Origin: Varroa destructor
Lineage: Eukaryota > Arthropoda > Arachnida > Mesostigmata > Varroidae
Assembly (NCBI RefSeq): GCF_002443255.2
Contig: NW_019211457.1
Coordinates: 37,671,126-37,735,125, forward strand
Direction of reading: 5' to 3'
DNA: 64,000 nucleotides
A model generated the notes under the pieces. That model did no database searches, was not told the origin of the DNA, and was given only the letters and a program-made list of their open reading frames with translations. The translations under genes were made by a program, and so were the position numbers. Of this stretch, positions 11,301 to 24,200 are shown piece after piece; position 1 is the first letter of the stretch, and each line of letters begins with the position of its first letter.

Positions 11301-14300
11301 GATTTGTTACAGTTCAATTTTTAGGTTCATAAAGCAGTTGTTGGTCGCTAACTTAGTTGCGGTATATGGCCGCGAAATGTTTTACTTGTGAATGCCTTAA
11401 CATCGAGTATATATTTAGAAAATTATCGTGCTACGTGACAGTCATAGTCAGTGAGTGTTATTATTACATGTTTATTTAGGCGGCTGCCTTTAGATCTTTC
11501 ATCTAGCTGGAAGTCGAATGAATACCATAAACCGCAAGCCTTGAGGTTCATCTATGATTTAAACATTTTGGTTAAACAGGATAGATAATCTATGGAGACA
11601 GCAGTTGCACCAACGATGAGCTTAGTCCTCGTTTGTAGTGGATGCCTCTTTGCGGGAAAATAAGAAGGATCACTTACGTCCAAATGATCAAAGGACGCAG
11701 CAAATTAATCCTAGTATTAAATGAATTGACTTCATGTGCACTTCTATGTCCATCTGATATAGTGCTCGACGTTGTCGTTTGACTCGGACACACTCTATCT
11801 GAAACCTGATTAAGAACAGATATTGCGTTACACCCGGAATCGTTATTGAGATTTCTGACACCTATTAATCAAATAAAGTGTCGATCTAGGAGAGGTGGCG
11901 TAGGGTGTAGTTCTGGGCCGACCAGACGGCATCTTCTTTACAAATCTGACTTCAGTTTCAAGAGTGATGTTTTGCCCGTTCGTCCAAAGGGTCACCTTGA
12001 TTCTGACAGCCAAGAAAATCAGGACGGGACGATTTGGAATACGACGAAGTAGGTTTACAGCCTATCTAGTCCAACTACATTATCAAATTCGCATAGCACC
12101 ATTAAATGGATTCGGTTTGTCATTGCGTTTTCTCGCTAGGTAAGCTAAGCTGACGATTTCTTGATACAATTCTGTTGACATTATTTAATGTGCTGTAGTA
12201 GTATACTATCAGGACTTCGTGTAGACGACTGCAAAGATGGCCTTGCCTTTGATTAGCTTGTTCCGTGGTATCGGCTATCCGTGGTAGCTCGATGGATCAC
12301 GCCGGCGGTAGCCGTAATAGCGGTGGTTGTTATGGTATATTGCAGTTTCTGTAGGAACGACATGAATTAGGGCGGTAGGACAACTTTACCCGCGTGTCGT
12401 TATCAGATGTATTTCTCATTTTGCCGTGCGTAACGTCCTGCTCATAACGACGCTTCAGTTCGATGAGGCGGTGACCAAATTGCCAGTATTATCAATCTGA
12501 AAACGCTCGACGCTTGACTGGTGTTCATTCATTCATTCATTCTGCGCTAGCTACTTTATTAGCAGTGTGTCTATGGAAATGGTTAAAAGGTATTAGAAAT
12601 TCTGTTCGCTATAGAGGGTTAATGATTATAAGATATTTCTGTGTTCGTGTATTACGACTGAGATTGGTACGGCAATGCCCCAATCAGTTAATTAAACCTA
12701 TTGTTTGTTAGTGTTTCTGTTTTGAAATAATACTACTTTTCCACCTTTGCCGATTAATATTGAAATAATGTTAAACAGAATATAATGTTCTTTTAACGAG
12801 CCCCTTCTATTACTTGAACATATGAATTGAAATTTGTGTAAGAAGATATTATAAATAAACATTTTTATAGTGTATAGTAAGATATTAGAACATTTTCTTT
12901 TCTATCTACAAACTCGTCCTTCGACAGCCAATAGACCCTTGGTGAACCGATAAGTAATGAGTTTTGCCGTAACAGTACTAACATTGACGTCGTTTGTTTC
13001 TATTCGAATAGCGGCCTTCGACGGAATGACTATCGTACATCCTTAGTCTTTGGACTGACATTACGCCGAAGAAATCCGTTTACGACTGAATGCTTAGAGG
13101 TCCGTCAGCGTTTTTTTGTTTGTTCGCAAGCAACAATAAGGAATCGTTTGTTGCAAAATCACTATTGGCTGCGCTGTGGCCGGTGCATGACGTCTAAGTA
13201 CTGCGATTCGTTTGGAGACCAACAACATTTGAAGGATAGTGCACTTCGGAAAAGGACATATAATTCATAAGCGTATCGCTTTCATATCGTTCAATTTGTA
13301 CCTAGCCTCGAACTGCCATCATTTACTGGTTTCAAGACACCATTATTTCAGATAGCATTTGTTCAAGATGGCGATCGCTCACAAGCGATTTGGGCGACAA
13401 GTTAAGTTAAGTTTGAGAGCGTCGAAGGAACATTCAGCAGTATTACTTCTGATAATAGCGTATAGGACGACAAGCGTTAAACTAAAGCATCATTTCCAGC
13501 AAAAAAAAATCGTGCAAAACTCGTAGAAGCCTGTTATTTAGAACATTTTCGTTGTGTGACGTAGCGTAATAAAATAAACAGTCTTGGTAAACCTAGTTTC
13601 TACTGTTGAAAAGCTAAGTTTGCTAAACGAATACGTACAATGTTAGAGGCGGCAGGGGGCTTAACTAGCAGAATAGTAACCTGATTATACGATTGAAAAA
13701 ATAGCTCTACTTTTCATTATAAATATCCTGTTAGGCAAAACGATGCCGAATTACATTTTAGTACAAGTGAAGTATCGCTTTTGTAGAGAGGGTAACTTGA
13801 ACAATTGTTGTCGTCGCTCGTTTTTAGGGAAGCTTTTATTAAGCTACATTATATATATATTAATTAGTACATTTCTCGCGATTGCACCTATGCCTCATGA
13901 TAGTAGGTAACAGTCAGCCATTTTAGATATGTCAAAGAGACCGCTAAAACCCACGGTACCACTATGAAGAACACCTCATTGCACCATACTATGTCTTCAA
14001 TCATAGCATCGATCATTACATAATAATTTCTCCACTCTTCATCATCACTATATGTGATGATTACCTGGGTAGAAACACTGTTACTCTCTTTTTAGTCCGG
14101 ACCAGTGGTACATGCCCCGTAAAATATCTGTCGCTTGCTGTTTGCATATTTCATCTCCATCATTTACATCACCATCGATTTTTACTGTTGACAATAACTA
14201 TTTAGAGGACAAATTACGTTGGCCTTCTTGTCAGTCTTTATTGACATTATGCGAAACTTATGAATATCGCAATACGCAACGCCTGTCGTTCCTCGACCTC

Positions 14301-17300
14301 GTGTATAGTTAAAATCGGACAAATATACTGTGGGTATTATTATTGAAGTATGTACACGATATAGATAGGTAATGGCGACGTCGCCCTTACTCGTAGGCTG
14401 CCGTACTGCTACGGGTGACGGCCTACGACCGACCGACCGAGACAGACGGGCGCAGCTAGCTAGCTTATCTGTCTACATGGCTGCTTGGCCATCGATGTGG
14501 CTAACTGGCTTCAGGCTTATTTTTTAAGGAAGATCGTTTCCGCTAGCTATTATTTAATGACGGAAACAAGCCCTATTGAGAGGGGTTCCTTTATAGCAAA
14601 AATCGTTGTTTGGAGAAAGAACAGAATCAGGCCGGCAAAACCCAGTAGCGGCAGCAATAGGCCAATATCACCGTTCGACTGAAGTAGCAGCAGCAGCCGT
14701 ATCATCTTCAGTAGGTTGTCTGACAGTGATGCATCAGAGCCGTCGGGTTTTTCCGTTGTCGAGGTCATCCTAACGACGGCGAACACGTACGAGTGGGAGT
14801 GCAGCAGCTATATAAACATGATGATAAGGACAACTACATTAGCAAGCTGAACATAGGCTAAAGAAGACATTGGAAACTGTTTGTTTCGAGAGGCAACGTT
14901 TTGCGTGGGTGGCAGGGAAAACGAATCAAAGATAAAGTGATGATTAGTAGCAATAGGCAACGGAGGGCAACTAAGGGCGGGGGTTACTGAACAAAGTTAT
15001 TTGCACCTTGCAAAGTTTGCACCTAGAAATTCAATAGAAGATTAGAGGTTCACGCTACCTAATACGACCACCTAACAGTAGCCCAACCGTTATTTTCAAA
15101 TCGCATCATCTAAGGTATTCAATGTTATCAGTATCAGAATATAGTTTCGTCACTGGTTTTCTGTCCCGCTTGTTTTCGTCTTCGCTGGTTGTTTGTTTGC
15201 ATCTACCGCTCGCTAGTCGAGTACACTTTATCCGTGTGAATAGTATGGATGAATGGATCGGCCGATGTCAGCGCAAATGTAGTTCGATTTGTCATAGCAT
15301 CCATTAATAGATGAGCCATGTCACTTAGTTCATGGCTAACAAAACGGCGTGATCTTTCAAGTCATTGCTACAGTCATTATTGCATCAACTTATCAAATCC
15401 TCTATCGATACTAGTCTTAAAGCAATGTATTACCCCCAGAAATGCGAAGTGAGTTTCGAGGAATGGTGCACTGAAGCACCCCTTCAGACTTTTCTCTGAA
15501 AACGGATGATTGAGTGCTTTATCTAAGGAAAACCTCCACTCTGATAATAATGTTGGGATTACAATTCATTACGCCGAATTTACTGTCGTCCAAATTTCGT
15601 TGGCATCTTTCATTGCGAGTTTAACATTACATCATGTTATTGTGTATGTGTGTGTGTGTCGTCGGTGATGTGAAGATTATCTTTAATCTCTGTATTATTG
15701 GTTACTGCATGATGTGCCTTTTTGAAAGCTCATTGTGATATTAATTAGTAGTCTTATTGTCGTGTTTTACCTAGAACGTTAAATGTTAAGCGCTTACGCC
15801 ACAATCATGCATGTGACGGAAGCAATATATTGGAACACTGCTGGCTCGAGCGTAGCTTAGTTAAAATCATGTAAGAAGAAGATCGAGAATTGGTGTTTTA
15901 ACGAAGCTGCTGTTTTGTGTGCGAAGAAAATCCATAGATGACACGATTAAGGTAAAATGACCCGTAGTTTGTGGTCAAATGTGTGGCAATGGCTTTTCAC
16001 TATGGACCATTATGATTATAAGTAAGTATGCGCACATAAGCTACCGCACACTGTGATACGCTCAACAATAGGTGTTAATGCCAGTTAGTAGATTCGTGTT
16101 TGCGTGAGTGACATGATATATCTACTATCTTGACGCGCTGATGCGTATTGTTGTCGTTTGAAGCGGTGGCGGTGTAGGAAGTCTGTGGCGACCAGACCCC
16201 GAAAGGTTGTCACCTTGTGGTAAAACAAAAGAACTCTGAAGTGGTCTTTCTTTCAAGCGAGCGTCGTAGGCGATGATTTGAACGTTTGCTGCGCTGCTTC
16301 GTTCGTTCATTGACTGCGGTTTAGCTCTGCCGCAGTTTTAGTCTGCTGAGATTACGAGTATTAGTCAATGGCGACGATTTCCCGTTGCTTCACTAGTCAA
16401 CCGAACGACTAAGCGACTAAGTCTGTCTATGACCTCGCCAAGGTTTTTGTTGGCGACTAGTATAGCCCGTCGGGACAGCTGCTTGGGTATCCAATTCAGT
16501 CGGCGTAGATACGACCCGACGCGAAGGAAGGGGTATGTATGATTATTTCAGTATTATCTCGCGCTAGTTTTTTATGCCGTCGGCGCCGGGTTTTGCCTAG
16601 TGCTCTTCAACTGCGATCGCGAATGTTATAATTAGTAATGTTATCGCTTCCAACGCTGACAGTTGGGTCATGAAAACGCTGCTTTGATGAAATTACTCAA
16701 AACCATCCTTTGCCATATTCTCGTCGTTTCGAACGGTCCGGTTAAGGACTTGAACGTCTTTCAACCCAAGGCTGTGGTTGAATGCATATGGGCATCATTA
16801 GACTTTATTACCAACACTTACTATGCCAGATCAACGTATTCAATGTGCCGATCGTATCGTGGTGATGATTGACAGCAACGTGGAGTCGACGCTAATCAAA
16901 AATGTGATACACGCAAACAAACGTGCGCTGTTCTTCTTCGGAGGCTAGCAGGTACACATATCCAAACATCGAGATTCGGTAAGGCCTGCAGGGGGGTAAA
17001 AATAACGCCGGTAGCCGCTTCGAAAGCTCACTAGTGTTAATGTAGTGGCCATAGGCCACGCAAGTACGATACAGTTGTGCTATGTAGACGGATCAAGAAA
17101 CTATAATGGTCTACGAAACACAGAGTAGGGCGGCAATTGGGGAGCCATCAGTCTGCTGTCTTCTATGGGCGTAGAATACATCACGATGTCACGGCTTCTA
17201 TACAACAAGCTGCTGCTTAGTGCTGGCCTTTATCAAACAGGATATTTTCTAGTTATTTCGTCACAGCATATCAATGATTTGATCATCATTTAATGATTGA

Positions 17301-18181
17301 CCCCGCCAAAAATTTCCATTGCTCTATAGGAAGCTGTGCTTATACTGGTATCTACGTCGACGTTGTATCAATTGTGGATCAATAGCATGTCGGGTGTCAT
17401 AATGGGTATCGCATAAATCAGTTTATAAGGAAATTACAGGCCAAGGCCAGATTGGATAAACGTGATTCATTAGAATGATGTTAGTAACGACGTTTTTGAA
17501 AAGCACACATTTTTGAGATACAACAAAGCCAAAAATTTTTATCAACTTCATGATTTGCCAGACTAGTTATTAATATCCATTCTGTCTGAGCAAGGTTGTG
17601 GTGACGACATCCGAGAAATGGAAGTCTCCTGGAGAGAGAAAAAATTGATTCAGCCACTTATACGTTTCTGCATTTATACAATTCTAGATTAATCTAGATG
17701 AATCTAACTAGGTTAGCATGTGTTCGCACGGCCTAAACGGGTGCCGAAAACGCCGAGGTAATCAATGGAGAACGGGTACTCTTCTTGAATAGCCACTGAA
17801 CGCCTCGGATGGCGTGAACGTTTAAATACTCCTATCTGCGGGTGATTTAGTGGCGAAAAAAGTAGCCCCTCTTTAACATAAACAAATTACACTTTCCTTC
17901 CTATAGCGTTGAGCAAAACACATGAAGGTCTTAGACCAGTTCAGATAGGTTCCTGGACTGGCATCAGCTTATCAACAAAACTGCCAACAAAAAAGCTCAG
18001 ACCACTCTCGATGATGAGTTTGGCTTGCCAGCTGCGCCCTCGCAATTAAACGATCTTACCATTTACGACTTAAAATATCCCAATATGGTGTATACGGGTT
18101 ATGTTTTCCTAAGTGCTCTCGACTGGACGGTCTGAAGGAGTAGATGTCTTCAAATATACACAGACACGCATACGCTCACAA

Positions 18182-18218
<37 letters not shown>

Positions 18219-21200
18219 GACGCAAATGTGTAGACAATTTCGAGTCTGTTGTTCTGATGAAATGCTGATGAAAATAGTGGCAATTTTCGCCATGGTTGAT
18301 GTGCTAGTTAGTTGTATGACTGACTGGACAAAGAAGAACCTATATTAGAATCGCCGATTTTGCATGTAGCCTTACGAGCTGCAGTACCGTTTACTGTCTA
18401 CAGAGAATCAGTGAAACTCTGTTTTGTGCGACGCTGTATACCTAGTTTAGTAATTGCATGAGACTGCGAGAGAGGTCTTAAACTTCTCAAGGTTATAACT
18501 TCCCAATTAGGTCTGATTAAGCAACGTTCCAGATTTTCCTTGTATAAAGTTGATACACGTTATAGTGATGAGAAAACAAAAACAATTATTGTCGCTTTCA
18601 AACGCAAACGAAGTGATTTGAAATTGAAATATTAATTCAAAACATCTGCGAAGTTAATCTAGCCTGGATACTTGCGACCCAAGCCACACATGGGCTCCTT
18701 GTCCTTTCTGCGACACTGAATGATTTTAATAATAACACACATACTATGAAAAAACACAATTTTATTGTTTCTTTTCCCAAATAAAATCGAGCTTTGATTC
18801 ACACAACGGTTTTCTTATGTTATTTTGCATTTGTAACGCATTCTGTTAAAGGAATATTAATCAAACTTTTCTTCTACAATTCCGTAAAAGAAGGCATTGA
18901 TTTGAAAAGAGACCTCACATGTTCTCGTTAAATACAGTTGGCATGAGATTTTTCACAGTTCCACCTACAAACGGGTACGTTGACAACTAACTTTTCTCAC
19001 ATTTGCATGATAGTTAACCAGTGGTTACGATGTGTGAATGGACATTGGCTTGCTTTTATTTTCACGATAGAAGGATTAATAGGCACATGTGTTTACCGTA
19101 TATTCATAGAAATACAACGTCGCTTCATAAGAAGTACTTATTCGAGAGCTTTTAAGTTACGTTACCGTTGAAGAAGGCCCTGCACGCCGCTCTGTGCAGT
19201 AATGTAGGTGTCCATGTGGGAATACTGTTATTTTATTTCTATCTCCTACTTATCGGCACTCGTGTGAGTGTCATCAACTAATTTGAATATGTCTTTCACA
19301 CGAATTTTGGTGTGTGGAGTCAATTCAAATAGCGAGCAAGAAGGCCCTCTGCATCATCTTTAACCCACCATTATTGATCTTTTACGCCGTAGCTATATAT
19401 TACAACTCTGCCTAGTCATCCAGCGACGTTGGCAGTAAGATCGCACAAGCTGAACTGAAAAACAAATTGTCCAGTTGCGATCAACTTGCGATCTTCAACT
19501 CACTTATAAAGTGTTTCGGCGTATTTTAGAGAAAGCTACTCACCACACGATACCGTAGTAATAGTTATTGTTATCACTATTTTGGTAGTTAAATTTACTA
19601 TTAGCTACTCTTGTAGGCTTTTTTTTTTTGTTGTCATTTGTCGAGAAATACAGCTTCATCTTGGTTAGTTGTGCGACTGGCAAAGTTTTTCACATACATT
19701 GTTTTAAATAAGTAACCTACGAAAAGTTTATCACGGTATTCCGTCAACGTATGTCTACTTTGTACTGTTTAGGTATCCTTACGTAACGTTGTGTCGGACG
19801 ATTAACTAGAAACGATGATGTGATGCCGCGCCTAGGTGCGACATCACGTGCTGTTCGTATTCGGATTGTGTTGTCCCTTGGGGAAGGACCTCTTCACACA
19901 TTGGACACTGTTTTCCAACTTCATTCTTTTTTGTGTTACTGCTGAGCTGCTGGGTGAAGAATACTCGAAACGAATCATCCGATGCTGGCCGCTGCTGCAA
20001 TTTTGGAGCGTCTTTATCTTTTCTAGCGTTTTGAAGTAAGGTTTTTTGAAGTAGAAGCCGCTCCTTGATCGTACTAAGTTGGCTCTTCATTTCCGCAACC
20101 ATCTGCAGCGCTTCATGGTCATCGTACACACTTGCTGACTTTGGGACTAACGGCGAAGTGGGCGATAGATCTTCCGAGGTCGCCAACAATGGTTCATTAT
20201 CGCGTACCTTCTCGCCGAGATCATGCAGATCGTTGATATCACGCTCCATCTGTTCGAGCAGCTTCATGCTTAGGTCTTCCCAACTTTCGGAGCCAAGCGT
20301 GTCGACCTGATGCTTAAATGGTTTTCGAACTACCTGACTTCCTTGTCTCAAAGGAGTCCGTTGTTGCCTGTTCTCCTTTCGTAATCGATCGTTTTCTTCT
20401 CCAAGTGTTCGAACCTTCTCCTGCAGCTCGGAGTTCATCCGTTCAAGTTGTTGGATACTGTGTTGCAATTGCCGGGTAGTGAGATTCTTGTTTTCGAGCA
20501 TCAGAAGCAGCTGATCCTTCTGTTTTTTCAGATTCTCGCCCTCCTCCTTGCATTTACGCATGTGGAAATGCAAATCCTCGATGGCAACATGAATCGAGGA
20601 ATCCACGTCCTTTTTGGCTTTCGCTTGCATTAACGTCGAATGCATATTCGGTAGCTGGGCCGTTTGTGTCCTTTAATGGATGGATGGATGGATGGATCAA
20701 TCGATGAGTGAACCGATGGGTAAAATGCTTTTACCCCGTATGCTAGACGTCTGTGTAATGCAGCAAAATAATCAAAAGCTCTTAAAAGGCCAGCAACAAC
20801 AACAATAACTACTGGCATTTAGCAGCCCTGCGTAGTGCCACCATAGTCAGCCAATCGCTGGTCCAGTGGGTTAGCTGGTGATTTTCGGAAAGTGAATTGA
20901 CGTTCATTTATAACCCACGTTGATTGCGTTAGCAGCTGATTTTAACGACAGCATGAGAAGGTAGTCAATCACCATAGCCGGCACTATCACAACTGCTGTA
21001 TTGTAACATGATGCGTTCCTCTGTTTTCACAGTGATACGGTGGCAAGTTTAAGTTATTAGTAATTGACTGGGGGCGGCTACACAAATCAGGAGAACGACA
21101 AGCTTAACTGCACGAACGCCTAATAAAAAATCCTAGTGCTGACCAAAACGTTAACTCATGTTACTAACGCTAACGTTGAGCGATGGCAGGCGCCATCTTG

Positions 21201-24200
21201 CTACGCTCCTTAGATGCGAACAAAAATAGAAGATTGGTGGTGATCGTGGCGCTGCGGCGGCAGAAAGGACCGCAGACCCAAACGGCTGACAGGGAGAGGG
21301 CTCGTAACGTTGGCATGGTAACGTGAACGTCTGTTCGTTGTTCTACTCACAGTTCTTGAGCGCTGGTTGTTGCTACTGCTGTTGTGGAACGAAGAGACGA
21401 CAGGTGTCGTTGCGCCGTCCGCTCACATCCCGAATGCTTCGTGACGGTTCTTTTGTGCTAGTGGCTTGGCTATGATCGTCCCATACAAGTGCTCTGTTTT
21501 CTCTTCAGCCACAGTTTGACCTTAATCAAAAGATTTCAAGCAGTTAGTTGTGTAAAGTATCCCATAGTGACTGACCGTGCAAGCTTGCATAGGTTGTCGC
21601 GGCTTATTGCGCCGATGCAGGACGAAGGACCCCCTTTTGTTTAAGGTTGAAACTGCTTTTGAGGTTCGTGGGAGCCTTTTAGAAAAATGAATTATAAGGG
21701 CAGAAAATAGGCTCGACGTCATTTGGCATCTATTTATAAAACATTAGTTGAATGCTGACAATTCTGTATGTTGCCTATACAATATAAGATATACTATAGT
21801 GAATATAATAGAAGGGACTGCAGGGTTCACAATACAATTTTTATATTTGTTCGTAACCTGTATCGTCTATGCGTTGTTGCACCATATAAATTTCTGTGTT
21901 TGTGCAATGTTCTACAGCGGTAGGCGATCTATTTTTTTTTTTTGTTTTAGATATTGAAGTTGCTTAGTTGAAAACCTAAAAAGAAGCAATGATGTACTCG
22001 AAAATTACACACATTGGTAGATCACGTAAATTGTAATCATCTATCACAAACTATTGGTGCTTAAAATCAAAGCTTCAAGGTACTAGCAACAACAACGTAT
22101 GACTACCCAAACGTTCGGCGAGCACGTTTAAAGTACACTCGTTTGCCGCACTGTATTGTGACTGTTGATAGAGAATCGATCTAGGTGATGCCGCAGTGCT
22201 AACAGGTTTGATTTATTATTAACCTGGGGACAGACACGTCACTTGGTGAAGACGTGAGGCACGTCTGGGTAGTACCTCGCGCAAGCGAGCTTTGAAAGGA
22301 ACACTGCTGATTTTAGGTTCGACGACCTGATACACTTCAGGCCAATTGCAGTAAAACCCGCTCTACCGAATCTATCCCGGTCCGTATTAACCACAATTAA
22401 AACAATTTCACGGCGTGCCCCGCACGATTATGCCAATCATATGGGATTAATGCATAGATTGTTGCTACCTACAAATTAGATGTAACGACAGAATGTATAG
22501 ACTTGTGTATTGTGTATACCGAACTGAAAGCCACATGCGTAACCAATGCGTAGGATGGACTTCACACCGTCAGTATTCAAAGGAGCATATATTGTACTTT
22601 ATTTATCTTTACAGGTATCGATTAGTACAATCCCATCATAGTCAGGTTGACAGATTCCGTCGCATGCGTGCTACAGAACCTAATTAATTGTTCTATAAGT
22701 AAAATACTCCTGTAGCACTCACACAGAGTCCCATGTTGCCAAAAAGTGTAGAAGACGAAAAAAAAAAATATTTGGCGTTTATATTTACACAAACGACTGA
22801 CTGCCAGCGACAAATGTGGGCAACCCCCTGTTTCAACGAAATTCAGCGAAGGTTTAGTGGATAGCCATTTATTTTAGTAAACGCTGTTTCTGTGCATTTT
22901 GCGCTCTAGTGGAAGTAACATACGAGGATAAGACACACCGATTTAATCACAGTAAGCCGACGCGGAGAGCATCTGCGACAAGCAGTTGTCATTAGTATAA
23001 GTTGAAGCGTTAAGTTGAAGTGGCAATGAAGTGAAGATTAGCAAGATCCAGACGTAACAATCGTAATCCTATTCATAGCAAATCAAGTCTCTTCTGAGGA
23101 AAAATAGCCACAAATATGAAATCAGAAGATAATACTTTTAGCAACAAATTACAAGGTGCTTGGCGACTAGCTGAGTGTAGGATGCTTCTTCGCATTAAGC
23201 AATAATAGTAATATCATAAATAAATAATAATATTAACAGTGTTTATTAATACTATTACTATAAAGCAACTCATTGTTTTGAAACGGACTTTCTCTGACGA
23301 TGGAAAGGCTAGCTCCAGGGTAATTTGGACCATCTATCCGAACAAGATCTTGCATTGCTCCTTTATATATCATCTAGGTTGAACGCTTAGTGATTCTTCA
23401 CGAGGAAGCGGAAGATGGAAATGCTATGCCAGACTTGTCGCGGCCTGTGCAGGCAGTATCACGCGCTGTCACCAACCTCGTTAAAGTGGGCCGCGATACC
23501 ATCTCCGCTTCAGATGACCCAATTCTTCGCCAGGATATGCCGCAGTCTTTGCAACGAGTCGAACGATCCTCAAAGCTACTGGAAGAAGCATGCGAGATGC
23601 TGCTTCGAGATCCGTATTCACAGCCAGCGAGGAAAAAACTTATTGAAGGTTCAAGAGGTAAAAAAAAAAGCATACCCAATTAAAAATTACCATTCGTTGA
23701 ATTTTTGCTCTTCCTGACGCAACTTTTTAACTGGCATATGATATGATGAAGACATTTAAGTCGGTTGCGGAGTCCGATACCAATATTGCAGCGGTGTCTC
23801 CAGCCAAATATTTAGTTTAATCAGTACGCCGCAGACAACACGTTTTGAATAATCTATGATATGTTTTATAGTTTTTCTATGATATTTCATTTTACAGGCA
23901 TCCTGCAAGGTACATCGTCATTACTACTGGTCTTTGACGAATCGGGAGTGCGTAGAATCGTTCGCGAGTGCCGGAAGGTGCTCGACTACTTAGCTGTGGC
24001 AGAGGTGATCGAGTCTATCGATGATCTTGTACAGTTTGTTAATGATATGTCGCCCTGCCTCGCTAAAGTGTCGCGCGATGTCGATGCACGTCAAGAGGAG
24101 CTCACACACCAGGTTCACAGGGATATCCTGATTAGGTACAAAATTTCGTTTACTTTTTGCGTAAAGTCTAAGGAGGCCATATCTGCCATAGCTACCAAGG

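Larger units (their letters stand above)
8349..23377 (+). other. Vinculin intron 1 (15.0 kb)
   Basis: It begins GTAAGT and ends CTAG. It contains a G14 run, a perfect 20-nt palindrome, a candidate small ORF (14550-14768, minus), a TA repeat and the nested zinc-finger gene (19806-20645, minus). The rest is AT-rich with no recognisable gene. Introns of this size in the first position commonly carry enhancers, but none is identifiable by eye. Confidence 0.85.

Noticed and set aside
12514..12711. ORF beginning at an ATTC repeat
   Set aside because: It starts in low-complexity sequence and has no similarity to any family I know.
16125..16310. Minus-strand 61-codon ORF with plausible composition ([19 protein letters not shown]...)
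   Set aside because: No family, no splice or promoter context, proline/threonine-rich low-complexity end; likely chance.
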